A stretch of 64,000 nucleotides of DNA from contig JAWPMR010000001.1 in assembly GCA_033344815.1 (NCBI GenBank), forward strand, positions 4,698,136 through 4,762,135, given 5' to 3'. Origin of the DNA: Paracoccaceae bacterium (lineage in GTDB: Bacteria > Pseudomonadota > Alphaproteobacteria > Rhodobacterales > Rhodobacteraceae). Below are positions 1-9,163 of the stretch, piece after piece. Position numbers and translations under genes: made by a program. How positions within the stretch are numbered: position 1 is the stretch's first letter; every line of letters starts with the position of its first letter. Under the pieces are notes generated by a model. That model was not told the DNA's origin, ran no database searches, and worked only from the letters and a program-made list of their open reading frames with translations.

Positions 1-762
1 GCGACTGGCGATCCCCATACCCCAGAGCCTGACCCGTTCCCAACCGTCCTCCGGCCCCAGAAACCGCCCAAGCGCCAGATCATACATCTGCTCAGACCCT
101 GCGCGCACATAATAGTGGCGGTCATTGGAAATCCTCAGACGCTTTGTACCGCTGGCGTCACGGGCAAAAAGCATCGACAGGGCGCAAAACCCCGGTTCCA
201 GCGTTTGCCTGTCGAAACCGCTGCCATTCCAGGCGTGCAGGGAATTGGTGTCACAGGCCTCAAAGGGGCCGTCGGGATCTGAGCGATCCACATAATTCCC
301 TACGGCCATGACCGGCCCGTCGTTTTCCCACGTTGCAGTAAACGCTGTGGACCATGTGTCTTGAGGTGCATATCCCCAGAGATCATTTGCGAGCACGAAA
401 CCACACTGCCCATCCCCGCGCAGCAACTGATTTTCGCCAACCCGCAAAAGCATAACGTCAAGATGACCGTCCCCGTCCACATCCAGTGGGTAGGCGCCGG
501 TTGTGCCAGTGAAGATCGGCAGGGGCGCTGAGGTGAATTGCATCTGCCCCTCGTTGATCATCAAGGCGGCTGGCGTTTCGCCCCCTGCTGCGAGTAAATC
601 CGGCAAAGCATCGCCGTTGCAGTCAAAAACAGCGACTCCGCCGCCGACGAAATGCTCCCAACCTCCGGTGTAGCTATGCGTTGGCAGGGTGGCAGAGTGG
701 TTTTCAAAAACGATCTCGGCACTTGCAGACTGGGCGATCAGGCAAAAAGCGAGCGCTCTCAT
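1..762 (-). CDS. FG-GAP/VCBS-repeat secreted protein (partial, C-terminus off the window)
   Basis: Reading the minus strand from the ATG at 762 gives an open frame that runs off the left edge (about 254 residues visible). It begins with a short signal peptide (MRALAFCLIAQSASA) and contains Asp-rich calcium-binding-like loops such as FDCNGDALPDLL and LDVDGDGHLDVM, typical of FG-GAP/VCBS repeats that fold as beta-propellers in secreted or periplasmic proteins. The ATG overlaps the stop codon of the upstream ROK regulator gene (ATGA, 759-762), so the two are probably translationally coupled. Family assignment rests on the DxDGDG loops; the biological role and any link to xylose are unknown. Related CRTAC1/ASPIC-type proteins are often exported. 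Confidence 0.75.
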   Translation of the reverse strand, partial: MRALAFCLIAQSASAEIVFENHSATLPTHSYTGGWEHFVGGGVAVFDCNGDALPDLLAAGGETPAALMINEGQMQFTSAPLPIFTGTTGAYPLDVDGDGHLDVMLLRVGENQLLRGDGQCGFVLANDLWGYAPQDTWSTAFTATWENDGPVMAVGNYVDRSDPDGPFEACDTNSLHAWNGSGFDRQTLEPGFCALSMLFARDASGTKRLRISNDRHYYVRAGSEQMYDLALGRFLGPEDGWERVRLWGMGIASR

Positions 763-2018
763 CTGCGGCGTTCCGCCATGGCGTCCGCGATTTCAGAAAG
801 CGCCAGTGCTGCCGCCCCATGCGCCCACATCAAATCCCCCCAGGCGTGGGTTTCGACCTTTTGTGGCGCGTCGCCCCGGTTCAAAGACAGAGAGTGCATT
901 TCGCGCAGCACGTCGTCCGCATAAAGGTAGTCATATTGCATTCGTTCCCCGGCCAGAATGATCAGTGGCGGATCAAACAGGTTCACCACGTTTGCCAGTC
1001 CCAACGCCAGAAAACGTCCCGCACGCCGAAAAATTACGCGCGCGGCCTCATTTCCGGCCTTCGCCTGCTCATAAAGCTGCTGCAACATTACCTCCGGCGC
1101 GGCATTACCGAATTCTGAGGAATCAAGGGCCGTTGAAGCCTCGCGCACCAGCGCATAGTCGGCAATATAGGCCTCCAGACAGCCGCGTTGCCCGCATTGA
1201 CACAATGCGCCGTCCATTTGCACCTTTGTGTGCCCAAGCTCCATGCCCAGGGACCCGGCGCCACGGTAGAGCCTGTGGTTGATGACAAGGCCCATGCCCA
1301 CACCTTGTTCTACGGTGACCACCGCGAAATCTGCCATCGCACGCCCCTTGCCGAACCACAGTTCCGCCAATGTGACGAGGTTGGCATCGTTATCCACGGC
1401 GACAGGCACACCAAAGGCGTCCTCGGCCAGAGCCCGCAAAGGACGGTGTTTTTCAGTCAGAAGAGGGGACCAGACCATCTGGCCGGTTGCGTGATCGATC
1501 ATGCCGGGCATTCCGAGACCGATGCAGGCGATGTCAGCGCGTGACAGGTTTGCCTGTTGCAACAAGGCGTCGAGGACCTGCCCGGTCTCTGTGATCATCT
1601 GGGCCAGTGAACGCCGTCTGAGAGCGCAATTCAGGCTGGCCTGTGCCAATGGACGTCCTGCTGCATCCACTAAAAGGGCGGTATGTTTTGCGCGCGCCAG
1701 TTTAATGCCAACGACATAGCCCGCCTCAGGCTGGACCGACAATGCGACCGGAGGACGACCCCGCGTCGTTGTGCGCGTTGTGTCCTGGCTCTCCTGAAGC
1801 AACCCCAGATCGAGCAACTCGCCGACCAGGGCCGTGATAGAGGCCGGGCTGACGCGCAATTGTTTGGCCAGATCAATTCGGGAAATCTGCCCTGCAGAGC
1901 GCACATGCTCGAATATTCGGTGGCGCAGACTGCTGCCGGAGACGTCCGGTTCGGGGCGAATCGGACCGCATCCGGAGAGACCTTCGCTGACACGATACTG
2001 GGAGATTTCCACGTTCAT
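759..2018 (-). CDS. ROK-family transcriptional regulator, probable xylose repressor
   Basis: A 419-residue protein. Residues about 28-90 form a MarR-like winged helix (RIDLAKQLRVSPASITALVGELLDLGLL) and the rest is a ROK sugar-kinase-like domain with the DNDANLVTLAELWFG segment and the zinc motif CQCGQRGCLEAY. ROK proteins with an N-terminal helix-turn-helix (XylR, NagC, Mlc) are repressors released by a sugar or sugar phosphate. It is divergent from xylF, 201 bp away, and the gap carries repeated ATTTATT boxes. The natural inference is that it represses xylFHGBA-glk and itself in the absence of xylose. The inducer is not shown by sequence. The start at 2018 keeps the wing-helix domain intact. 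Confidence 0.88.
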   Translation of the reverse strand: MNVEISQYRVSEGLSGCGPIRPEPDVSGSSLRHRIFEHVRSAGQISRIDLAKQLRVSPASITALVGELLDLGLLQESQDTTRTTTRGRPPVALSVQPEAGYVVGIKLARAKHTALLVDAAGRPLAQASLNCALRRRSLAQMITETGQVLDALLQQANLSRADIACIGLGMPGMIDHATGQMVWSPLLTEKHRPLRALAEDAFGVPVAVDNDANLVTLAELWFGKGRAMADFAVVTVEQGVGMGLVINHRLYRGAGSLGMELGHTKVQMDGALCQCGQRGCLEAYIADYALVREASTALDSSEFGNAAPEVMLQQLYEQAKAGNEAARVIFRRAGRFLALGLANVVNLFDPPLIILAGERMQYDYLYADDVLREMHSLSLNRGDAPQKVETHAWGDLMWAHGAAALALSEIADAMAERRR

Positions 2019-2219
2019 TTATTCACCGGTCAAAAAATAAATAGCCAAAAGGTGCCGAAATGCGCCGTAAATTCGGAAATTTATTAAAAAAGACCAAATT
2101 TTTGGCAACATTCGCATAAATTTATTTTGACAGCTGAATTAAAACAGTCAATCCTTTTATCCATGCCGGATTTATAACGGGCATCAACAGTTAACTGAAC
2201 TGTCCCTTGGGAGGATATA
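2017..2219. promoter_or_regulatory. Divergent xyl control region with ATTTATT operator-like boxes
   Basis: The AT-rich gap between the ROK gene and xylF holds ATTTATT at 2017-2023, its inverse AATAAAT at 2036-2042, AAATTTATT at 2077-2085 and again at 2118-2126 (41 bp apart, about four helical turns). ATAAATTTAT at 2116-2125 is a perfect palindrome, and CCAAA/TTTGG at 2094-2105 is a second small dyad. The first two boxes form an inverted repeat resembling the AT-rich arms of NagC/Mlc operators. A TTGACA hexamer at 2127-2132 is a candidate -35 for xylF; no strong -10 is obvious. The ribosome-binding site GGGAGG precedes the xylF ATG. Operator function is inferred. Confidence 0.5.
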
Positions 2220-3242
2220 ATGAAGAAGATCACAGTTATGGGCGTCGCCATCTCGGCCGCTCTCTGCACAGCCGCATATGCCGAAGAACTGAAAGTCGGC
2301 GTAAGCTGGTCCAACTTTCAGGAAGAGCGTTGGAAAACAGACGAAGCGGCGATCAAAGCGGCTTTGAATGATGCGGGCGCCACGTATATGTCCGCTGACG
2401 CGCAGAACTCTGCGGCCAAACAATTGACTGACGTTGAAGCACTGATTGCACAGGGCGCAGACGCACTGATCATCCTGTCCGTCGATAAAGACGCCGTTGG
2501 TCCTGCTGTGGATAAAGCCGACGCAGAAGGTATCCCGGTTGTGGGGTATGACCGCCTGATCGAAGACGACCGCGCGTTTTACCTGACGTTCGACAACAAA
2601 GGCGTTGGCCGTATCATCGCGCAGACCGTGGTTGCAGCCCAGCCAACCGGTAACTTTGCGATCATCAAGGGCGACAAGGGCGATCCAAACGCGGGTTTCC
2701 TGCTCGAAGGCATGATGGAAGTCATTGGTGAGAAAGTTGACTCCGGTGAAATTAACATCGTTGGTGAAGTCTTCTCCGACGGCTGGAAACCTGACAACGC
2801 TCAGAAGAACATGGAACAGATCCTGACGGCAAACGACAATAAGGTCGATGCAGTGCTGTCCCAGAACGATGGCATGGCAGGCGGCGCAATTGCGGCTCTG
2901 GCAGCCCAGGGTCTGAGCATTCCGGTGGGCGGACAAGACGGTGACCATGCGGCGCTGAACCGCGTTGCGCGCGGCGAACAGACCGTTTCGGTTTGGAAAA
3001 ACTCCCGTGCTTTGGGTGCAGCGGCTGCGAACATCGCGTTGGAACTGGCCGGTGGTACAGCCTTGGCGGATGTCAAAAACGCAGTGAAATGGTCCGGTGG
3101 CGAGAACGGCGTTGAAATGAACGCAATCTTCCTGTCCCCGACACCGATCACAGCGGGCAACCTGAGCCAGGCCATCGATGCGGGCCATATCTCTCAGGAA
3201 AAAGCCTGTGCGGGCGCAATGGCTGGCGTTGCTGGCTGCTGA
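2220..3242 (+). CDS. xylF: D-xylose ABC transporter, periplasmic binding protein
   Basis: A 340-residue sugar-binding protein of the RbsB/XylF family. It begins with a Sec signal peptide ending at AYA-EEL. The periplasmic-binding fold shows VGVSWSNFQEERWKTDEAAI, ALIILSVDKDAVGPAVDKADAEGIPVVGYDRLI and LSQNDGMAGGAIAAL, all characteristic of xylose binding proteins. It starts behind a GGGAGG ribosome-binding site. It heads an operon with xylH, xylG, xylB, xylA and glk and captures D-xylose in the periplasm. A strong hairpin at 3258-3283 follows the stop codon, which probably gives this gene a higher mRNA level than the permease behind it. Confidence 0.95.
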   Translation: MKKITVMGVAISAALCTAAYAEELKVGVSWSNFQEERWKTDEAAIKAALNDAGATYMSADAQNSAAKQLTDVEALIAQGADALIILSVDKDAVGPAVDKADAEGIPVVGYDRLIEDDRAFYLTFDNKGVGRIIAQTVVAAQPTGNFAIIKGDKGDPNAGFLLEGMMEVIGEKVDSGEINIVGEVFSDGWKPDNAQKNMEQILTANDNKVDAVLSQNDGMAGGAIAALAAQGLSIPVGGQDGDHAALNRVARGEQTVSVWKNSRALGAAAANIALELAGGTALADVKNAVKWSGGENGVEMNAIFLSPTPITAGNLSQAIDAGHISQEKACAGAMAGVAGC

Positions 3243-3257
3243 TCTGCACTTGATCTT

Positions 3258-3283
3258 GCCGGGCGCTCACGACTGCGCCCGGC
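3258..3283 (+). other. GC-rich hairpin between xylF and xylH
   Basis: GCCGGGCGC (3258-3266) pairs perfectly with GCGCCCGGC (3275-3283) around an 8-nt loop. It is followed by CTTTCC rather than a long T-tract, so it is better read as an mRNA-stabilising or partial-termination structure than as a full terminator. Confidence 0.7.
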
Positions 3284-3372
3284 CTTTCCAACTCTTCTAA
3301 ACAACCGATCTGCTTTTCCCCGCGTGACCGCACGCGGACAGGAGACGCATATCTTGCTCGGGGCGCTGCCAC

Positions 3373-4695
3373 ATGACAGATCAAACAACGCAACCAACGG
3401 GATCGTCACCCGAGAAGGAAAGTGCTGTTGCGCGTTTCTTCCGTGAAACCGAGCTGGACACCCGACTTCTGGGCATGCTGGGGGCTTTGGCGCTCATCTG
3501 GGTCGGTTTTCACCTCTATGGCCAGATTTTTCGCGGCGGTGGTTTCTTTCTGACTCCTCGTAACCTGTGGAACCTGTCGGTGCAAACCGCCTCGATCGGT
3601 ATCATGGCGACGGGCATGGTGTTGGTCATCATCACCCGGCACATTGATCTCTCGGTCGGCTCCATTTTAGGGTTTTGCGCGATCATCATGGGCGTGGTTC
3701 AGGTGAACATCCTGCCGCAGTACCTGGGCCTCGGGCATCCGATGATCTGGATCATCGCCATCCTTGTGGGCATCATCTGCGGCACCTTCATCGGGGCCTT
3801 TCATGGTGCCTTGATCGCTTACGGCAAAATCCCGGCTTTCATTGTGACCTTGGGCGGTCTGCTGGTCTGGCGCGGTGCTGCATTCCTTGTGGCGCGCGGT
3901 GAAACCATTTCGCCGGTCGATCCCACGTTCGCGCTCTTGGGGGGCGGGCCATACGGTGCCATTGGCTCCACCGGCAGCTGGATTGTCGGGCTGCTGGGCT
4001 GCGCAGCCGTCTTGGGCCTAATTTTGATGGGCCGTCGCAACCGCCGTATCTTCCACATCGAACAACGCCCTGTTTGGGCAGAGAGCTTCATCGGCATAGT
4101 CGGTTGCGGCGCGGTGATCGCGGCCGTCCTTTTGGTCAACGCCTATCCCTGGCCACGCGGCATCGTGCGCCGTTACGCTGAGGCCAATAGCATCGAAATC
4201 CCGGCAGATGGATTGTTCATCTCGCACGGTTTTGCCATTCCGGTTCTGATCCTGATTGCAGTCGCGATTTTCATGACAATCCTGATGTCGCGCTCGCGCT
4301 TTGGGCGCTACGTGTACGCCATTGGGGGCAATCCGGAGGCAGCAGAACTGGCTGGTATCAATACCCGCTGGATGACGGTGAAGATTTTCGCGCTGATGGG
4401 CGCGCTGACCGGTCTTTCCGCAGTGGTGGCTTCTGCGCGGCTCGGCTCTGCGACAAACGCCCTTGGCACGCTGGACGAACTTTATGTGATTGCCGCGGCT
4501 GTGATCGGCGGCACATCGCTCGCGGGCGGAGTCGGGACAATATACGGTGCCATCCTCGGCGCGCTTGTGATGCAGTCGTTGCAGACAGGCATGGTGCTGA
4601 TCGGCTTTGACGCCGCGATGCAGCAGATCGTTGTGGGTTCGGTCCTCGTTCTGGCTGTCTACCTCGACATTCTATATCGCCGCAAATCCAAGTAA
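3373..4695 (+). CDS. xylH: D-xylose ABC transporter permease
   Basis: A 440-residue inner-membrane permease of the RbsC/XylH family, with about ten hydrophobic segments. Recognisable stretches include the [11 protein letters not shown] signature, [36 protein letters not shown] and [24 protein letters not shown]. It carries the xylose delivered by XylF across the membrane, energised by XylG. The roughly 130-bp gap after xylF contains a hairpin but no obvious new promoter. No strong ribosome-binding site precedes the chosen ATG, so the exact start is slightly uncertain. Downstream, xylG begins 11 bp after the stop. Confidence 0.95.
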   Translation: MTDQTTQPTGSSPEKESAVARFFRETELDTRLLGMLGALALIWVGFHLYGQIFRGGGFFLTPRNLWNLSVQTASIGIMATGMVLVIITRHIDLSVGSILGFCAIIMGVVQVNILPQYLGLGHPMIWIIAILVGIICGTFIGAFHGALIAYGKIPAFIVTLGGLLVWRGAAFLVARGETISPVDPTFALLGGGPYGAIGSTGSWIVGLLGCAAVLGLILMGRRNRRIFHIEQRPVWAESFIGIVGCGAVIAAVLLVNAYPWPRGIVRRYAEANSIEIPADGLFISHGFAIPVLILIAVAIFMTILMSRSRFGRYVYAIGGNPEAAELAGINTRWMTVKIFALMGALTGLSAVVASARLGSATNALGTLDELYVIAAAVIGGTSLAGGVGTIYGAILGALVMQSLQTGMVLIGFDAAMQQIVVGSVLVLAVYLDILYRRKSK

Positions 4696-4706
4696 GGGGA
4701 AAGCTC

Positions 4707-5471
4707 ATGACAACCCAACGTACAGACACCCCGCTTGTCCAGCTCAAGGATATTTCTATCTCTTTCGGGGGGATCCGAGCGGTCGATCACGTCAGTCTCG
4801 ATCTTTATCCCGGCGAAGTCGTGGGCCTTCTGGGCCATAACGGGGCGGGGAAATCGACGCTGATCAAGATCCTCGCTGGCGCCTATCAGAAAGATGGCGG
4901 TGAGATCTGGATCAATGGCGAGCGCGCCGAGATCGCCAGTCCGCGCGATGCCCGGGATTACAACATCGAAACCATCTATCAGACGCTGGCGCTGGCGGAT
5001 AATCTGGATGCGGCTTCAAACCTGTTTCTGGGGCGCGAATTGGTCACGGGCATGGGCTTTGTAGATGATGCCAAGATGGAGAGCGAGACAGCCAAAATCA
5101 TGGCGCGCCTCAATCCCAACTTCAAAAAGCTCAAGGAACCGGTCAGCGCGCTTTCAGGGGGTCAACGCCAGTCCGTGGCCATCGCCCGGGCCGTCTATTT
5201 CAACGCCAAGATCCTGATTATGGACGAACCCACGGCGGCCCTCGGGGTGCATGAGACGCAGATGGTCGCCGAACTGATTCACGAGTTGAAAAAGCAGGGT
5301 CTGGGCATTTTTCTGATCAGCCATGACACCCGCGAAATGCTGGACCTGTGCGATCGTGTTTCGGTGATGAAAAACGGCCAGATGATCGGAACCGAGCGTG
5401 TCGAAGACGTCACCGAGGACGATATTCTGAGCATGATCATCATGGGCAAGAAACCGGATCAGGCGGCTTAA
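4707..5471 (+). CDS. xylG: Xylose ABC transporter ATP-binding protein (single NBD form)
   Basis: A 254-residue ATPase with Walker [11 protein letters not shown]-loop region [15 protein letters not shown], signature [13 protein letters not shown], Walker [12 protein letters not shown] and the H-loop ISHD. It has one nucleotide-binding domain, about half the length of the two-domain XylG/RbsA ATPases of enterobacteria, so it presumably works as a homodimer. AGGGGA lies 5-10 bp before the ATG. It powers uptake through XylH. xylB starts four bases after its stop. Confidence 0.92.
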   Translation: MTTQRTDTPLVQLKDISISFGGIRAVDHVSLDLYPGEVVGLLGHNGAGKSTLIKILAGAYQKDGGEIWINGERAEIASPRDARDYNIETIYQTLALADNLDAASNLFLGRELVTGMGFVDDAKMESETAKIMARLNPNFKKLKEPVSALSGGQRQSVAIARAVYFNAKILIMDEPTAALGVHETQMVAELIHELKKQGLGIFLISHDTREMLDLCDRVSVMKNGQMIGTERVEDVTEDDILSMIIMGKKPDQAA

Positions 5472-5474
5472 ACC

Positions 5475-6914
5475 ATGTATCTGGGACTTGATCTGGGGAC
5501 CTCAGGGCTGAAGGGCTTGTTGATCGATGAGGATCAGCACCTGCTGGCCGAAGCGACAGCGCCACTGAATGTGTCGCGACCGCATGATGGGTGGTCAGAG
5601 CAAAGCCCCTCAGATTGGCTGGCAGCGGCTGAAACGGTAATGGTTTCGCTAGCGCAACAGCAGGGCTTGGGCGCTGTGCGCGGTATCGGGCTGAGCGGAC
5701 AGATGCATGGTGCGACGCTGCTGGATGCGTCGGACGACGTGCTGCGCCCCTGTATGTTGTGGAATGATACACGCAGCCACACGCAGGCGGCCGCTCTTGA
5801 TGGCAACCCGCAATGGCGTGAGGTTTCCGGTAACATTGTGTTCCCGGGGTTTACAGCCCCCAAAGTAGCGTGGGTGCGCGAGAATGAACCGGATATCTGG
5901 GCGCAAACCCGAAAAATCTTACTGCCCAAAGACTACTTGCGGCTCTGGCTGACGGGTGAAGCCGTGTCGGAAATGTCAGACGCAGCAGGCACAAGTTGGC
6001 TCGATACTGGTAAAAGGGACTGGTCGGACGCACTTCTGAAAGCTTCCGGGTTAAGTCGGGATCACATGCCGCGGCTTGTCGAGGGGTCCGAGGTGTCCGG
6101 GATATTGCGGGATGCACTGGCCACGCGCTGGGGTTTGCCAAAGGGTGTCGTCGTTGCGGGCGGGGCAGGCGACAATGCCGCCGCTGCCGTGGGAATGGGT
6201 GTGGTCAAACCCGGGCAGGCTTTTATTTCGTTGGGGACATCGGGCGTGCTTTTTGCCGCCTCCCCGGCCTATCAACCCGACGCACCGAGCGCAGTGCATA
6301 CATTTTGTCATGCCTTGCCTGATACCTGGCACCAGATGGGGGTGATCCTCGCCTGTACCGACGCGTTGAACTGGTTTGCAAATTTGGTAGGCTCTGATGC
6401 AAATTCCCTGACGCGGGACCTTGGCGCACTCACGCCTCCTTCTGAAACGCTTTTTCTACCCTATCTGGGCGGTGAACGTACGCCGCACAATGACGCGACC
6501 GCGCGCGGGGCGTTTCTGGGGCTGGGCCATGCAACCGACAAAACAGCCGCCACCCGAGCGGTTTTGGAAGGTGTCAGTTTTGCTTTCAAGGATTGCTACA
6601 ACGCCTTGCGTGGCACTGGTACGCAGATCGACAGCCTTGTGGCTGTTGGCGGCGGCAGCAATTCCGAATACTGGCTAAGCCTTCTGGCAACCGTGCTGGA
6701 TATGCCCATCGACGTGCCAAAAGACGGCGATTTCGGCGGTGCATTCGGCGTGGCGCGTCTGGCCCAAATGGCTGCAACGGGCGCTGGCGCTGAAGTGGCG
6801 ACGGCTCCTGACATCGCCCAAACGATTTCCCCACAACCGGCATTGCAGGATGCTTTTGACGCCCGTCATGCAAACTATCGTGCCGCCTACCATGCTCTCA
6901 AGGAGGCCCTATGA
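5475..6914 (+). CDS. xylB: Xylulokinase
   Basis: A 479-residue FGGY-family kinase. The N-terminal phosphate motif is [15 protein letters not shown], the substrate region shows [13 protein letters not shown] and CMLWNDTRS, and the second domain has [29 protein letters not shown] and [25 protein letters not shown]. It phosphorylates D-xylulose to xylulose 5-phosphate, which enters the pentose phosphate pathway. Its stop overlaps the xylA start (ATGA at 6911-6914), pointing to coupled translation. In enterobacteria xylA precedes xylB; here the order is reversed. Confidence 0.95.
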   Translation: MYLGLDLGTSGLKGLLIDEDQHLLAEATAPLNVSRPHDGWSEQSPSDWLAAAETVMVSLAQQQGLGAVRGIGLSGQMHGATLLDASDDVLRPCMLWNDTRSHTQAAALDGNPQWREVSGNIVFPGFTAPKVAWVRENEPDIWAQTRKILLPKDYLRLWLTGEAVSEMSDAAGTSWLDTGKRDWSDALLKASGLSRDHMPRLVEGSEVSGILRDALATRWGLPKGVVVAGGAGDNAAAAVGMGVVKPGQAFISLGTSGVLFAASPAYQPDAPSAVHTFCHALPDTWHQMGVILACTDALNWFANLVGSDANSLTRDLGALTPPSETLFLPYLGGERTPHNDATARGAFLGLGHATDKTAATRAVLEGVSFAFKDCYNALRGTGTQIDSLVAVGGGSNSEYWLSLLATVLDMPIDVPKDGDFGGAFGVARLAQMAATGAGAEVATAPDIAQTISPQPALQDAFDARHANYRAAYHALKEAL

Positions 6915-8215
6915 CCGACTTTTTCGCAGGCATTTCGCCCGTGCAATACGACCCGGACGCGCCCGCGGATCAACTGGCTTACCGCCACTACAACGCGGAC
7001 GAAATCGTTGCCGGAAAGCGTATGGAGGATCATCTGCGCTTCGCAGTCGCGTGGTGGCACAGCTTTGCGTGGCCCGGTGGGGACCCCTTTGGCGGACAAA
7101 CTTTTGAACGCCCGTGGTTTGGGGACACGATGGATTTGGCGCGGCTCAAGGCGGATGTTGCCTTTGAGATGTTCGGGATCCTAGGACAACCCTATTACTG
7201 CTGGCACGACGCCGATATCCGCCCGGAAGGTGATAGTTTCGCGGAAAGTAAACGCAATTTCGAAGAGATCATCGACTATCTGGCCGGTAAGATGGACGCC
7301 CAGGGCACCAAATTGCTTTGGGGTACAGCAAACCTTTTTTCGCACCGTCGCTTTATGTCCGGTGCTGCCACCAACCCTGACCCGGAAGTCTTTGCCTGGT
7401 CGGCGGCGACGGTCAAGAATTGCATGGATGCGACGCACAAGCTGGGCGGTGAAAACTATGTGCTTTGGGGCGGTCGCGAGGGTTATGAAACCCTGCTCAA
7501 TACTGATCTGGCCCGGGAACGTGCGCAGGCGGGCCGGTTCCTGCAAATGGTGGTCGATTACAAACACAAGATCGGGTTCAAAGGTGCCATCCTGATCGAG
7601 CCGAAGCCGCAGGAGCCGACCAAGCATCAATATGATTATGATGTTTGCACGGTTTATGGATTCCTAAAGGAATTTGGCCTGGAAGGTGAGGTCCAGATGA
7701 ACATCGAACAGGGTCATGCCATTTTGGCCGGGCACAGCTTTGAACATGAGCTGGCGATGGCCTCTGCGCTTGGCATCTTTGGCTCCATCGACATGAACCG
7801 CAACGATTACCAATCCGGCTGGGATACGGACCAGTTCCCCAACAATGCATCCGAGTCCGCACTGGCCTACTATGAGGTGATCAAGGCGGGCGGGTTCACC
7901 ACCGGGGGTACAAACTTTGATGCAAAGCTGCGCCGTCAAAGCCTTGATCCAATGGATTTAATTGCGGCTCACGTGGGGGCGATGGACATTTGCGCGCGCG
8001 GGTTCAAAGCCGCTATCGCGATGATCGAGGACGGCGGTTTGGAACAAGCCCGCACGGCGCGGTATGCAGGATGGGATGCAGATGCACCGCGCAATTGGCT
8101 TGCGACAGCGACCTTAGAGGAAATTGAAGCAACCGTATCCGCCGGCGATATTGATCCGCAGCCCAAATCGGGCCAGCAGGAAATACTTGAGAACTATATC
8201 AGTCGATTTGTGTAA
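6911..8215 (+). CDS. xylA: Xylose isomerase
   Basis: A 434-residue xylose isomerase, the length of the longer class II form. Diagnostic parts are [29 protein letters not shown], the metal-binding [18 protein letters not shown] and [16 protein letters not shown]. It converts D-xylose to D-xylulose in the cytoplasm using divalent metal ions. It overlaps xylB by four bases and is followed 12 bp later by glk, in one operon with the transporter. Confidence 0.97.
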   Translation: MTDFFAGISPVQYDPDAPADQLAYRHYNADEIVAGKRMEDHLRFAVAWWHSFAWPGGDPFGGQTFERPWFGDTMDLARLKADVAFEMFGILGQPYYCWHDADIRPEGDSFAESKRNFEEIIDYLAGKMDAQGTKLLWGTANLFSHRRFMSGAATNPDPEVFAWSAATVKNCMDATHKLGGENYVLWGGREGYETLLNTDLARERAQAGRFLQMVVDYKHKIGFKGAILIEPKPQEPTKHQYDYDVCTVYGFLKEFGLEGEVQMNIEQGHAILAGHSFEHELAMASALGIFGSIDMNRNDYQSGWDTDQFPNNASESALAYYEVIKAGGFTTGGTNFDAKLRRQSLDPMDLIAAHVGAMDICARGFKAAIAMIEDGGLEQARTARYAGWDADAPRNWLATATLEEIEATVSAGDIDPQPKSGQQEILENYISRFV

Positions 8216-8227
8216 AGGCGCAGCAAA

Positions 8228-9163
8228 ATGGCACTTATTCTGGCAGATGTTGGAGGCACGAACGTACGCTTTGCCTGCGCGCGGGGCGGCGTGATTGATG
8301 CGGATCTTACACGCCGGTTTCAGAACGATGACTATACAAGTTTCGATGCTGCTCTGGCCGCATATTTGGCCAATGCACGGGTAACCACGGTGGAGGCGCT
8401 GACTGTGGCGGTCGCCGGGCCGGGCAATGGGAGAACCGCGCGTCTAACCAATCGGAACTGGCAGTTTGATACACGCCAGCTCGCGCTTTCGCATGGCGCA
8501 CACCGTGTGAATTTGATGAACGATCTTGGCGCACTGGGCTATGCCCTCGATAGCCTTGATGCGGACGGCGTGCGCTCGGTGGTGCAGGCTGAAACAAGTG
8601 TCGCGGCACAAATGCAGCGCCTTGTTGTCGGGATCGGTACTGGTTTCAACGTCAGTCCCGTTGTGTCCCATTCGGGTGGGGTGACGTGCCTGCTGGCTGA
8701 AGCGGGTCTGGGAAGTTTGCCCAGCCGGATGCGACGTCCGCTGGAAACCTATCTGGGGCGCTCTGCGGATTGGGTGCGTTGCGTCGAGGACGTCATTTCG
8801 GGCCCGGGGCTGTCGCGCCTGCACAGCGAAGCCACAGGGGAGCCGGCGCTGAATGCGCGGGAAGTGCTGGAACGCGCGAATTCCGGTGACACGGCCGCGC
8901 AGGCGTGCCGCGAAGTCTTTGCGCGGATGCTTGGGGAGTGGATTCAGGATCTGCGGCTACTCTATATGCCTACCGGCGGTATTTTTCTGGCTGGGTCTGT
9001 TGTGCGCGCTCTGTTGGACAGCCCGGCGCGCGGTATATTTGTCGAAACGGTCAGCGCACAACCCACGGTAAAATCGACGCTCCCACCCGTGGCTATATCG
9101 GTCATCACACAGGATGAAGCCGCGCTTTTGGGATGTCTGGCCTATGCGAAAGCCGCACTTTAA
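8228..9163 (+). CDS. glk: Glucokinase-family sugar kinase
   Basis: A 311-residue Glk-family (non-ROK) hexokinase. It opens with LADVGGTNVRFACA (phosphate 1 motif), followed by VAVAGPGNGRTARLTNRNW, NDLGALGYAL, VVGIGTGFNVSPV and GGIFLAGSVVRALL. It would phosphorylate glucose, or possibly another hexose, with ATP. As the last gene of the xylose operon, it may deal with glucose released from plant or algal polysaccharides taken up along with xylose. Its TAA (9161-9163) overlaps the stop of the convergent beta-galactosidase gene, leaving no room for a terminator. Substrate is inferred from family only. Confidence 0.85.
   Translation: MALILADVGGTNVRFACARGGVIDADLTRRFQNDDYTSFDAALAAYLANARVTTVEALTVAVAGPGNGRTARLTNRNWQFDTRQLALSHGAHRVNLMNDLGALGYALDSLDADGVRSVVQAETSVAAQMQRLVVGIGTGFNVSPVVSHSGGVTCLLAEAGLGSLPSRMRRPLETYLGRSADWVRCVEDVISGPGLSRLHSEATGEPALNAREVLERANSGDTAAQACREVFARMLGEWIQDLRLLYMPTGGIFLAGSVVRALLDSPARGIFVETVSAQPTVKSTLPPVAISVITQDEAALLGCLAYAKAAL

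Noticed and set aside
2184-3188. Long minus-strand frame opposite xylF (and similar frames opposite clpX, kynU, accC and others)
   Set aside because: Shadows of strongly coding genes in GC-rich DNA; no start signals or family motifs.
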